A stretch of DNA of 64,000 nt from Deltaproteobacteria bacterium (GCA_021831785.1 JAKBMB010000025.1:1-64000); one strand, 5' to 3'; shown: positions 1-7,411, counted from the stretch's first letter. Numbers and translations: made by a program. Notes: generated from the sequence alone by a model not told the origin.

Positions 1-127
1 CAAGCTCCTCGTGATTCTCAACGCCATGCTCCGCAGCAAAATGTCTTGGCAAACACCTGCGCTCGCTTCCTCCACTGCTGCTCTTTCTCCCCTATTGGGT
101 GCGGTTTCTGAACACGGTTGCTGCTAG
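1..127 (+). mobile_element. 3' end of an IS110-family transposase gene (truncated by window edge)
   Basis: A reading frame is open from base 2 to a TAG at 125-127 and has no start in the window. Its first residues read KLLVILNAMLRSKMSW, which resembles the conserved C-terminal end of IS110/IS116 (Transposase_20) DEDD transposases, usually written as RKLLVILNAMLR followed by a short tail. The tail here (about 25 residues after the motif) is longer than usual, so the copy may be decayed or read past its normal end. Only 41 codons are visible, so family assignment rests on one motif. IS110 elements usually lack long terminal inverted repeats, and I see no clear end in the next 200 bases. Confidence 0.55.
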
Positions 128-362
128 AGGCCAGCCGCGGCGCGCTCTGAGATCGATCAGTGCTCGACGACCCCGGTCTGCGGCGGATAGTTCTCTCTGT
201 TATCATCAGCCCGTTACTAGGGCTTGGGAATATTATACGGCGCTGCCCACGTTTGCTCGACGCCTGGGGGCGTGAGATTGTCGATGCCGGCGGTAGGCTT
301 CAACACAGGGATGGGGCGATGTCGAAACCCGAAGACGTCACGGTACTAGCAAGAGAAGTAGG
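128..362. other. Intergenic leader between IS110 remnant and MFS gene
   Basis: No recognisable gene. A 68-codon frame (GTG at 160, stop at 364-366) overlaps the MFS start by four bases in an ATGA arrangement, but its product matches nothing I know and has no clear ribosome binding site. The stretch probably holds the promoter and leader of the MFS gene, preceded by AAGAGAAGTAGG. Confidence 0.3.
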
Positions 363-1688
363 ATGACCGGCAAAGGGGCCGATGCAAACGGCGTCGTTTC
401 TCAATCAAACACCGCGGAAGAGCTCACGCCCCTTGCGCTCGCTCGACGGCAAACCTGGTATCCCGCGTATGGAATATTAGGCGCGCTGACCTCGCTCGCA
501 GCCATTCTTCTACCGATAACGATGGCTGACGCGAGGCTTCCTCCTTCCCACATCGGAATGGTGATGTCTAGCCTAAGCGTGGGAGTGTTGCTCTCGCCGT
601 TATGGGGACGGTTAGCCGACCGGACACGCGCATATCGAGCGATTTTCTCCGTGGGCTTTATCCTCGTGGGATTGAGTTTCGCCGCATTTTGCGTGACGCG
701 AAGTCCGTTGGTCTGGGCGCTGGTTGCGTTGCTGCAAGGCGTGGGGGTCGCGGCGGTAAGCACGGTCGCAAGCCTGCTCGTCGTCGTCTCGAACTCTCGC
801 TCGGAGTGGGATCAGCATATCGGGTGGTTGCAGAGCTACAATACCGCTGGCCAAGTAGCAGGCCTGGCCCTCGCCGGCGTGCTCTCGAGCACGCAAGGTC
901 TGCAACTGGCAGCGGCGCTCTCGCTTCCCGCGATTCTTCTCGCCTTTCGTGTTAGCTGCGATGGTGCCAAGAGTCCGCTTGGGGCGCGCTCGGCCACTGC
1001 TCTAGCCGCGTCTACCCGCCTTACACGGCGCACCGAGCTCTTTACGAGGACGCCGTTTCATGCTCTTGATGCTCCGTTGCTCATTGCCGATCTGCGCCAG
1101 CTTGCCCTCAGCCGTTTCGGCCGCTTTCTCGCCGGCTGGTTTTCCCTGACCTTGGCCACCTCGGCATTCTTTTCGCTGTATCCGGTCATGATGCCCCGCG
1201 TGTACGGCATCTCGGCCCAGCTTGTCGCTGAGCTTTACGCGGTCGCGATCCTCTTTACGCTGCCGCTTTATTCCTTGGTCGGGCGCTGGTCGGAGCGCTT
1301 CGGCGCGGGACGTATGTTGCGTATCGGCGCCGGCGCGCGAGCCCTCGCCTTTTTGGCGCTCGGGCTGCTCGCCTTTGCGTCTTTTTCGGCCGCCTCCGCT
1401 CTGGTTCTCGCCAGCTTTGCCGCTTTGCAGGGGCTATGGCCGTTTCTCGGCGTGAGCGCCACAGACCTCTCCGCGCGCCTGTCGAAATTCGGCGAAGGCG
1501 CCGGCATCGGCATCCTTAACGGCACCGCCGCGCTGGCCGGCGCGGTGGGAGCGGTCGTCGGCGGGCTATGCGCCGGTCACTTCGGTTACTGGAGCGTGCC
1601 CTTCCTCGGCGCAGCCGGCGCAGCGCTATGCTGGCTTCTCAGCGGCCGCCTCATCCCGCACGGGATGCGCGCCCGCTCCGTTTCCTGA
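363..1688 (+). CDS. Major facilitator superfamily transporter
   Basis: A 441-residue, strongly hydrophobic protein with about twelve predicted membrane spans and a polar central loop around residues 215-245, the standard MFS layout. The loop between spans 2 and 3 carries a motif A-like sequence (GRLADRTRAYR, residues 82-92). The span 4-5 region is rich in Gly/Ala/Ser/Val, as in H+-coupled drug or small-solute exporters. The substrate cannot be named; multidrug or metabolite efflux is the usual guess for this MFS_1 type. The start is the ATG at 363. It is not obviously in an operon: the next gene begins about 210 bases downstream. Confidence 0.85.
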   Translation: MTGKGADANGVVSQSNTAEELTPLALARRQTWYPAYGILGALTSLAAILLPITMADARLPPSHIGMVMSSLSVGVLLSPLWGRLADRTRAYRAIFSVGFILVGLSFAAFCVTRSPLVWALVALLQGVGVAAVSTVASLLVVVSNSRSEWDQHIGWLQSYNTAGQVAGLALAGVLSSTQGLQLAAALSLPAILLAFRVSCDGAKSPLGARSATALAASTRLTRRTELFTRTPFHALDAPLLIADLRQLALSRFGRFLAGWFSLTLATSAFFSLYPVMMPRVYGISAQLVAELYAVAILFTLPLYSLVGRWSERFGAGRMLRIGAGARALAFLALGLLAFASFSAASALVLASFAALQGLWPFLGVSATDLSARLSKFGEGAGIGILNGTAALAGAVGAVVGGLCAGHFGYWSVPFLGAAGAALCWLLSGRLIPHGMRARSVS

Positions 1689-1901
1689 TCGCTCTTGCGC
1701 TGCGGCTGCCGCGCCACGCGCCGCTCGATGTTCTCCATCGGGCGGCTTTACCCCAGTCGGCGGCCATCTTTAAATGCTGATGCCCCGGACATCTCCAATG
1801 TTTATGACGACCGCCTTCTCAAGCACTGGACTTCAATTACGGGTAATGCTTGTTTAAGGAAGGATACGGGTGCAAGCCAATGCTCACCCGGCGCATTTAG
1901 G

Positions 1902-2579
1902 ATGAGCAACATGCAGGTCTCCACGTTGAACATCGACTTTCGTGAGCGTGTCGTAATCAACACCGAAAAGCTCCCATGGATAGAGAGCCCCAGCCCAGGG
2001 GTTTGGCGCCGTCCGCTCGAGCGCGGAGGCGCGGAGTCGGGTCGTGCAACGTCGATCGTTCGCTATAGCCGGGGAACCAGCTTTCCCCCGCACAGCCATC
2101 CCGACGGCGAGGAGATACTGGTTCTGGATGGCGTTTTCAGCGATGAATCGGGTGACTATCCCGCAGGCACGTATCTTCTCAACCCGCCTGGCTCGCGCCA
2201 CGCGCCCAAAGCGCCGAACGGATGCCTCCTGTTTGTGAAGCTTTGCCAATATCGCGGGAACACGCGCCAGCGCCTAGTGCTCGACACGACCGCCATGGAA
2301 TGGCAACGGGCTGCCGAGCCGGGCGTTTTCGTCAGGCCCTTATACTCTCAGGCAGGATACCCCGAAACCATGGCACTGATGAAGTTTGAGCCCGGGGCTC
2401 GCCTAGGGCCCCATGAATACGCGGCCGGCGCCGAGATTCTAGTGCTCGAAGGCACTCTGGCAGACGAGCAAGGACGCTATTTGCAAGGAACATGGCTGCG
2501 AAACCCGCCCCACAGCGTCGCTACGTTTGTTTCCGAATCAGGCTGCGTGATCTTTATCAAGACCGGCGGCTTGAACTAA
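1902..2579 (+). CDS. Double-cupin protein, ChrR-type cupin family
   Basis: A 225-residue soluble protein made of two cupin repeats. Repeat 1 carries H64-x-H66 in PPHSHPDGEEILVLDG, with E70/E71 and H100 as further metal ligands. Repeat 2 repeats the pattern with H171 in LGPHEYAAGAEILVLEG and H204 in NPPHS. This matches the cupin half of ChrR-like anti-sigma factors, but the N-terminal zinc-binding anti-sigma domain is absent, so it is more likely a stand-alone metal cupin (possibly an acetylacetone-cleaving-type or stress protein) than a sigma regulator. The frame is open upstream to 1695, but the first 69 codons are not protein-like. I chose the ATG at 1902; ATG 1911 is an alternative. Confidence 0.8.
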   Translation: MSNMQVSTLNIDFRERVVINTEKLPWIESPSPGVWRRPLERGGAESGRATSIVRYSRGTSFPPHSHPDGEEILVLDGVFSDESGDYPAGTYLLNPPGSRHAPKAPNGCLLFVKLCQYRGNTRQRLVLDTTAMEWQRAAEPGVFVRPLYSQAGYPETMALMKFEPGARLGPHEYAAGAEILVLEGTLADEQGRYLQGTWLRNPPHSVATFVSESGCVIFIKTGGLN

Positions 2580-2857
2580 TCCGGCAGCGTTGCCCTAAAG
2601 CGCGCGTTCGCGCAGCCTCACGTGTCCGGCAGCGATCTTCTGTCGAGCGCTTGCAGGGTTGTCGGAATATTTCGCTTAACGCGTTTGGTGTTGGCCGGGT
2701 TCGCTGGCGATTATCTCGCTCACGCGGCTCAAGTTAAAGCCTGCGGCAAGACGCCTGGCCCGCCGTGCTTCGCCCCCGGTTATGGCAGCTTTCCTGTCCG
2801 GCCTCTGCTGATCGCGCGGACGACGGCACGCTCCCGAAGCCCAGTAGCGGCGAAGGC

Positions 2858-3883
2858 ATGGCGCGGCGCGAAGCGCTTTCGCGAAAAGAACGTTCGGCGC
2901 CAAGCCCGCGCGCGCTCTCGCGGGGAGATTTTTTAGCGCTCGCCGCGCGCGGGCTTGGCGCCGCGATGCTGGCCGGCGTGGCCGCAGCGGTGAGCACAGA
3001 GACGGCGCGGGCCTCGGCAGGTTCGAAGGACGGGACGATGAAACGATCGAATACGCTGATGATAACGCGAGCGATCCCCAAAACCGGTGAGCCGCTGGCG
3101 GTGATCGGGCTCGGCACGTGGCAGACTTTCGATATCGGCAATGACCCTGCGACCCGAGGCAGGCTCGCGGAGGTGCTGCGAGCGCTGTTCGCGGGCGGGG
3201 GTAAGGTTATCGACAGCTCGCCGATGTACGGCCGAGCCGAGGGTGTGGTCGGCGACCTGTTGGCCCAGCTCCACGCGCGCAGCTCGGCCTTTCTCGCGAC
3301 CAAAGTATGGACGACCGGGCAGCAGGCGGGAATCGAGCAGATGCAGCGCTCGTTCGAACTGCTCCGGACCCGCACGATCGACCTGATGCAGATTCACAAT
3401 TTGTTGGACTGGCGCGCGCATCTTTCGGCGCTGCGCCGGATGAAGGACGCCGGGCAAATTAGATATATCGGCATCACTCACTACACCGCGTCGGCGCTGC
3501 CGGAGTTGGCCGAGATTATCGAGCGCGAGCAAATCGATTTCGTCCAATGCGCCTATTCGATCGAGGAGCGCGATGCGGAAAAACGGCTGTTGCCGCTGGC
3601 GGCCGAGCGCCGCGTCGGGGTTATCGTCAACCGGCCGTTCGGCGGCGGCGGTTTGTTTTCCCGCGCGCGCGCCGTCGCCCTGCCGCCGTGGGCGGCGGAA
3701 TTCGGATGCAGCAGTTGGGCCCAGTTCCTTCTGAAGTTCATCCTGTCGAATCCAGCGGTGACCTGCGTGATTCCGGCGACGGCCAACCCCGAGCATCTGG
3801 CCGATAATTTAAGCGCCGGGTACGGACGTTTGCCCGACGCCGCCGAGCGCCAGCGCATGGTCAGGTTATGGGATTCCATCTGA
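2858..3883 (+). CDS. Exported aldo/keto reductase
   Basis: A 341-residue NAD(P)H-dependent oxidoreductase of the AKR (TIM-barrel) superfamily. The catalytic tetrad is visible: D119 and Y124 in VIDSSPMYG, K149 in LATKVW and H180 in QIHNLLDW. An N-terminal basic stretch followed by a hydrophobic Ala/Leu segment (residues 21-52, ending ETARA) looks like a signal peptide. Related proteins are often TAT-exported, but here the canonical RR pair is replaced by SRGDFL, so the export route is uncertain. The start is the ATG at 2858, preceded by GCGAAGG; an open frame continues upstream to 2765 without a better site. The substrate is unknown. Confidence 0.82.
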   Translation: MARREALSRKERSAPSPRALSRGDFLALAARGLGAAMLAGVAAAVSTETARASAGSKDGTMKRSNTLMITRAIPKTGEPLAVIGLGTWQTFDIGNDPATRGRLAEVLRALFAGGGKVIDSSPMYGRAEGVVGDLLAQLHARSSAFLATKVWTTGQQAGIEQMQRSFELLRTRTIDLMQIHNLLDWRAHLSALRRMKDAGQIRYIGITHYTASALPELAEIIEREQIDFVQCAYSIEERDAEKRLLPLAAERRVGVIVNRPFGGGGLFSRARAVALPPWAAEFGCSSWAQFLLKFILSNPAVTCVIPATANPEHLADNLSAGYGRLPDAAERQRMVRLWDSI

Positions 3884-4090
3884 GCGACGAATTGGACAAC
3901 CGAACCACAGCAAGGGCGCGCCATTCTTATACAGTCGGCGACACCAAGCGGTTGCCGCTCGGAGCGCGCGCAGCTTGACCGCGGGCGCGAGTTCGACCAA
4001 ATTCTTTGTTAAGCTCGGAGTACCGTTACCACCGCGCCGTAATTCAGGTGCTGGCAAAGGCCCGGTGCAAATATCCGAGGAGGGGGGAAG

Positions 4091-4522
4091 ATGGCTAAGA
4101 TTTACGTGAGCTCGGTGATCGACGCGCCGGTCGACAAAGTATGGGCGGTCGTGCGCGGTTTCAACGATTTGCCAAAGTGGCTCCCGGCGTTCGTTGACAG
4201 CCACATCGAGAGCGGTCTACCCGCCGACGCGGTGGGCTGCGTGCGTAACTTCAACCTAAAGGAGGGCGGCAACATCCGCGAGCGCCAACTGGCGCTCTCT
4301 GACGCGGAGTATTTTTGCACATACGGCATCGTGTCGGCGCCGCTGCCGGTAGAAAATTACGTGGCGACGCTGCGCCTGAGACCGGTCACTGACGGCAACC
4401 GGACCTTCGCCGAATGGACGGCCGAGTTCGACTCGCCCAAGCCCGAGGAAATGATCGAGACCATCGGCAACGGCGTTTTTCAAGGAGGGTTCGACGCTCT
4501 CAAACAGCGCTTCAAGCGTTAG
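4091..4522 (+). CDS. SRPBCC (START/Bet v1-like) family protein
   Basis: A 143-residue protein of the SRPBCC fold, the polyketide cyclase/dehydrase-like group that binds hydrophobic ligands in a helix-grip pocket. Typical features are the N-terminal strand and helix (SSVIDAPVDKVWAVVRGF), the tryptophan-rich NDLPKWLP turn, and a long C-terminal helix ending in LKQRFKR. A very strong purine-rich ribosome binding site (GAGGAGGGGGGAAG) lies directly upstream of the ATG. It stands alone between the aldo/keto reductase and the metal cassette; its ligand cannot be deduced. Confidence 0.85.
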   Translation: MAKIYVSSVIDAPVDKVWAVVRGFNDLPKWLPAFVDSHIESGLPADAVGCVRNFNLKEGGNIRERQLALSDAEYFCTYGIVSAPLPVENYVATLRLRPVTDGNRTFAEWTAEFDSPKPEEMIETIGNGVFQGGFDALKQRFKR

Positions 4523-4640
4523 CCATACGGAGCGCGCCGCTTGAGGTGTAGCGCGGCGCGGCGGGCCCGAAAAACATCGAGAATGCCGGGAGTTAGCGTC
4601 GAGGTCAAACCCGTGCGTGGTCGTTTGCCGCTCGCGGCAT

Positions 4641-5060
4641 TCATCGCTCCGCCGGCGCTTCGCGAAGGCGTCCGTTTGACTCCATCAGGGGACAGAGTTG
4701 GTGGTCGGTCCGGGCTGCCGGCCGTTTGCGCACCAATGTGCGCAGTTGGTGGGCAAGCGCTTCGAGCTCACGAATCCTGCGATCGACGTCTTCGAGACGA
4801 CGGCGGGCAAGTTCCTGCACGCGACGGCACGGCTGCTCGCCCCGGCCGGCAAGCTGGAGCAATTCCTTTATCTCCGCGAGCGTCATGCCGAATGCCTGGG
4901 CCCGCTGTATAAAGTTCAACCGCCCGAGCGCGTCTTTGCTATAGACGCGATAGCCGTTGGGAAGGCGAGAGGGACGTGGCAGGATGTGATGGCTTTCGTA
5001 ATAGCGAATCGTAGAGGCTCGAAGACCCGCCTCTCGCGCAACTTTGCCAATCGTCAACAT
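4641..5060 (-). CDS. MerR-family heavy-metal-responsive transcriptional regulator
   Basis: A 139-residue MerR-family regulator. The N-terminal winged helix-turn-helix is intact (LTIGKVAREAGLRASTIRYYE, then RxxNGYRVY), followed by a dimerisation coiled coil at about residues 75-110. Metal-site residues are C78 (EQPCRR) and C123 in the HxxCPLME loop, the arrangement of Zn/Cd/Pb/Hg-type members. The third Cys of true MerR is not seen. It is the last gene of a minus-strand cassette whose promoter (6336..6367) has the long-spacer palindrome bound by such proteins, so autoregulated activation of that cassette is the likely role. I prefer the ATG at 5060; a GTG at 5069 is in frame. Confidence 0.88.
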   Translation of the reverse strand: MLTIGKVAREAGLRASTIRYYESHHILPRPSRLPNGYRVYSKDALGRLNFIQRAQAFGMTLAEIKELLQLAGRGEQPCRRVQELARRRLEDVDRRIRELEALAHQLRTLVRKRPAARTDHQLCPLMESNGRLREAPAER

Positions 5061-5165
5061 GGCTCGCACCTATGCAAAATCTCAATTTATGTGCCCACCA
5101 CACCTTACCTGGACAGCGCTGAACCACGAAAGTTCGCTGTCGAGTAATAAACCGGACGTATGAGA

Positions 5166-5196
5166 GCGGGACGGTCCGGCACACGGACCGTCCCGC
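5166..5196 (-). terminator. Strong hairpin between the Cys-rich gene and merR
   Basis: A perfect 13-bp inverted repeat (left arm 5166-5178, right arm 5184-5196) with a five-base loop GCACA lies 10 bases beyond the stop of the 48-residue Cys-rich gene. No U-tract follows on the minus strand, so it may attenuate or protect the upstream transcript rather than terminate all transcription; merR lies beyond it. Confidence 0.6.
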
Positions 5197-5205
5197 CTCG
5201 GCCTG

Positions 5206-5352
5206 TCAGCCGACTTTCTTCATTTCCTTTCCGCAACAGCATCGGGGGGCGTATGTGCCGCGGCAGCCGGGGTCGGCGCCCTTGGTCACCTCGATTGCAC
5301 AGCCGCAGTTCGGATCCGGACACTCATATTTTTCCCCTTTTACTAATGGCAT
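5206..5352 (-). CDS. 48-residue Cys-rich, metallothionein-like small protein
   Basis: An ATG at 5352 is preceded by a near-perfect Shine-Dalgarno (AAGGAGGTGAATCGAC), and the frame runs 48 codons to a TGA at 5206-5208. The product has seven Cys: C11, C16, C18, C30 and the triple C38-C40, in CPDPNCGC and APRCCCGKEMKKVG. The clustering suggests binding of a soft metal, as in short zinc-ribbon or metallothionein-like proteins found in metal-resistance loci. It lies between the fused MerT-like protein and merR, all on the minus strand. A role as a cytosolic metal scavenger or chaperone is inferred from composition and neighbours only. Confidence 0.8.
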   Translation of the reverse strand: MPLVKGEKYECPDPNCGCAIEVTKGADPGCRGTYAPRCCCGKEMKKVG

Positions 5353-5403
5353 GTCGATTCACCTCCTTGGAATCACGTTGCCGGTGTCAATTTTCGTCAG
5401 GTC

Positions 5404-6012
5404 TCAAAAGCCCATTACCAGCGGCAGCACGTAGGCCACGCTGAAGCCCGCAAGCCAGATCGCCGCCGAGCACCACACTGCGACGCGGCTGAGCCTGCTC
5501 ACTGTGTTACAGGCGCTCAGGCCGTCGATCCCGCAGGTCACGCCCCGCGCGCGCAATCGCGGCGCGACGCCGTAGACGTAGACGAGGTTGCCTAAAATGA
5601 GCGCGCCCGCAAGCGCAAAGACCAGCTTTTTGTGATGTGAAAGCGCCACCAGCCAAGAGACGTTCGAGACCAATGGCGCCCAAGTTGCTCCGAGCCCGAG
5701 CATCACGAGCGCCAGCGGGAGCGCGCAGCACAGAATCGTTCCGAGCGAAGTGAAAAGCGCCGGCACCGATAGCGAGACCTGCAGATCGGGCGTGATTCCG
5801 TATGCCAGCATGGTGCGGAACATGCTCCCGGAGCCCGCTCCGCCTCCCGTTCCCATAAAGCTCGTATCGAGGCTCCATCCGTCTTCAACGTTGGTCGGCG
5901 TGCTAAGTCCGAACACCGGACCATGGCCGTTGGCCAAGGCCGCGCGAGGCCCCATGAGCAGCACGCACAATCCAACAAGAAACGCCGTCTGGTCCGCTCT
6001 TCTAGTTGTCAT
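5404..6012 (-). CDS. Chimeric protein: outer-membrane-type N-terminus joined to MerT-like transporter
   Basis: A 202-residue protein with two unlike halves. Residues 1-28 form a signal peptide (TAFLVGLCVLLMGP, cleavage after ALA). Residues 29-88 (ANGHGPVFGLSTPTN, then GWSLDTSFMG and MLAYGITPDLQVSLSVP) resemble the start of a beta-barrel outer-membrane protein often seen in metal-resistance clusters. From residue 89 the sequence turns into a MerT-like inner-membrane protein: LGTILCCALP with the vicinal Cys pair, several hydrophobic spans, a loop with CGIDGLSAC, and a final span near AYVLPLVMGF. The barrel is cut short, so this looks like an in-frame deletion fusion of two adjacent genes. Upstream codons to 6270 overlap the MerT-like gene; ATG 6012 gives a proper signal peptide. 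Confidence 0.72.
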   Translation of the reverse strand: MTTRRADQTAFLVGLCVLLMGPRAALANGHGPVFGLSTPTNVEDGWSLDTSFMGTGGGAGSGSMFRTMLAYGITPDLQVSLSVPALFTSLGTILCCALPLALVMLGLGATWAPLVSNVSWLVALSHHKKLVFALAGALILGNLVYVYGVAPRLRARGVTCGIDGLSACNTVSRLSRVAVWCSAAIWLAGFSVAYVLPLVMGF

Positions 6013-6035
6013 CGGCGCCGGCGCTGCGCGGCATC

Positions 6036-6329
6036 CTAAAGCCGCAACCACCAAAGCAGGGCAACCATCGCGGTTGACCACCACACAATCCACTTCGACC
6101 AGCGCGGCCCGTGGCCACGCCACGCGCTCAGATAGAGAGCGCGCAACATGAACCCGATCGAGGCGCCGAGCAGGACGTACTGCGGCCATCCGGCGAGCCA
6201 TCGCCACGCCGCCATCGCAAACCCCGCTAGCCCGAGCAGGGAAAGCATCGCCGGCAGAATTCAGCGCCACGGCAGCGCAGCCGCCACGGCGCCGAGACCG
6301 AGATCTGCGATGTCCCTGAGCCCGCCCAT
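6036..6329 (-). CDS. MerT-like membrane protein with in-frame TGA (candidate selenoprotein)
   Basis: Read through one TGA (6261-6263, codon 23), the frame from ATG 6329 gives 97 residues. Segment 1 is MGGLRDIADLGLGAVAAALP. The join then reads WR-TGA-ILPAMLSLLGLAGF, followed by a GWPQYVLLGASIGFMLRALYL span and a last WWSTAMVALLWWL span. MerT-like proteins read CCxxP followed about six residues later by LGLxxF. Here the TGA falls on the second Cys (R-TGA-I-L-P), with Pro, Leu-Gly-Leu and Phe in register. A possible SECIS hairpin lies 14 bases downstream (6226-6246). The alternatives are a nonsense mutation or a start at ATG 6248, but that ATG has no ribosome binding site. The promoter places the transcript start near 6329, so translation may be leaderless. 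Confidence 0.6.
6226..6246 (-). promoter_or_regulatory. Possible bacterial SECIS hairpin after the MerT-like TGA
   Basis: On the minus strand, 14 bases after the TGA, GCU and AGC pair outside, CCC and GGG pair inside, and a 2x2 internal loop (UU/CU) lies between them. The apical loop is UGCUC. The apical loop sits about 22 bases after the UGA, within the range known for bacterial SECIS elements. The structure is weaker than the one in fdhA and lacks the single bulged U. Confidence 0.35.
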
Positions 6330-6335
6330 GCAGCG

Positions 6336-6367
6336 AGCCTAGACCTTGAACCTAGGTTTAAGGTCAA
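6336..6367 (-). promoter_or_regulatory. MerR/ZntR-type promoter-operator of the metal cassette
   Basis: On the minus strand a -35 box TTGACC (6362-6367) and a -10 box TAGGCT (6336-6341) are separated by 20 bases, the over-long spacer typical of MerR-family activated promoters (19-20 bp). The spacer is filled by a 22-bp dyad at 6343-6364 (half-sites ACCTTAAACCT and AGGTTCAAGGT, one mismatch). The predicted transcript start is at or within a base or two of the ATG at 6329. Confidence 0.8.
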
Positions 6368-6769
6368 CACCGCACGGACCGCTCTGCGCGCTGCGCTATT
6401 TCGCAATGAGCGGCCTATCGCCGGCCTTTGAGCGAGCGCCACTCGCCGAACCGCCGCCCGCCCGGCCGCTCCGTCAGGTGACCCTCCGTTAGCAAAAGCC
6501 GGTCGAAGGCCGCCTCCTTGTCCCGTTGGCATGAGGGGCGCTCATTGCAGACAACAACAGCTCGCCGCAGCCGCCGGGCGCCTTGCGCGTGCCGGATTGC
6601 CGAGGGAAAGCATTGCGCGGGCGACGATCGCCGGTTGCCTTCAGAGCCGTTAGAGGTTAAGGCGCCTTTGCATTTGGAGGCGACATCATTTAGTCTGGCT
6701 ATGCGTAAAGGGCCGTTAGGTTTCAAAACGTTGTGGAAAAAAAATGACACAAGGGCGCGGATTTCGAAC

Positions 6770-7234
6770 ATGAAAGAACGAGCCTGGGTTAGCGTGGTTT
6801 GGCGCGGGATGGGCGCGATCGCCGTCGTCGCCTGTGTGCATGGGAAAGCGTGGGCGCTCCAATCGCGTGGCTGCGTGACGATTGCGGATTGCCGGGTGGC
6901 GGCATTTAGCGCCCCTGAGGGTCGCAAACCGCCGGCGTTGCAGCGTATAGCTCAGGCCCAGCCGGGGGGTCTTTTATCTGGGCACGTGACCCAACCGGCG
7001 CAGTCCGGCGCGATCGAAGTTGGATCGCAGCCTCGTGAGGGCCTTCTCGCAGGCGCGCCCAACGCCGCAACCAGCGCGGCCGAGGTGCAAAGCCAGGTTG
7101 TCCCCGAGCCGGGCCAGCCGCCACGCGGCCTGTTGGCCGGCGCGATCAGAGGAAATGAAGCCGCGCCTGGAGGAACGGGCGTTGCTGCGCCGTCCGGCCG
7201 CGGCCTGCTAGCAGGCGCGATCAGGGGAAATTAA
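6770..7234 (+). CDS. Secreted low-complexity protein with GLLAGA repeats
   Basis: A 154-residue protein of unknown function. Residues 1-29 form a signal peptide (basic MKER, hydrophobic GAIAVVACV, cleavage after AWA). The mature part is Ala/Gly/Pro/Gln rich and carries four copies of a short motif: GGLLSGH (66-72), REGLLAGAPN (89-98), RGLLAGAIRGN (119-129) and RGLLAGAIRGN at the very C-terminus (144-154). The last two are encoded by near-identical 35-bp direct repeats. An in-frame extension upstream to 6518 is not protein-like, so I chose ATG 6770. The motif could be a processing or binding repeat, but no function is known to me. Confidence 0.6.
   Translation: MKERAWVSVVWRGMGAIAVVACVHGKAWALQSRGCVTIADCRVAAFSAPEGRKPPALQRIAQAQPGGLLSGHVTQPAQSGAIEVGSQPREGLLAGAPNAATSAAEVQSQVVPEPGQPPRGLLAGAIRGNEAAPGGTGVAAPSGRGLLAGAIRGN
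7124..7233 (+). repeat. Direct repeats encoding RGLLAGAIRGN
   Basis: Two near-identical 35-bp copies at 7124-7158 and 7199-7233 differ mainly at synonymous or third positions (ctgttggcc versus ctgctagca). This suggests that selection keeps the peptide rather than a recent DNA duplication. A diverged third unit encoding REGLLAGAPN precedes them near 7034-7065. Confidence 0.7.
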
Positions 7235-7411
7235 ACCCGCACCGAGACAAACCAGCGCCGATACACCGGCTACGCTCGTCTGCCGGGGTTTCACCAAGAA
7301 CGAAGAGCGGCCGCCCGACCTAACGGGAGGCGCACTCGTCGGGCGCGGCGGGTCTTCAGCGCCCCTGCCGGAGCGGCAGCCGCAAGCCCGCCGCCGTATT
7401 CTCGGTGCGAG

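Noticed and set aside
160-366. 68-codon frame overlapping the MFS start in ATGA fashion
   Set aside because: No ribosome binding site, no recognisable sequence; the overlap alone is not enough.
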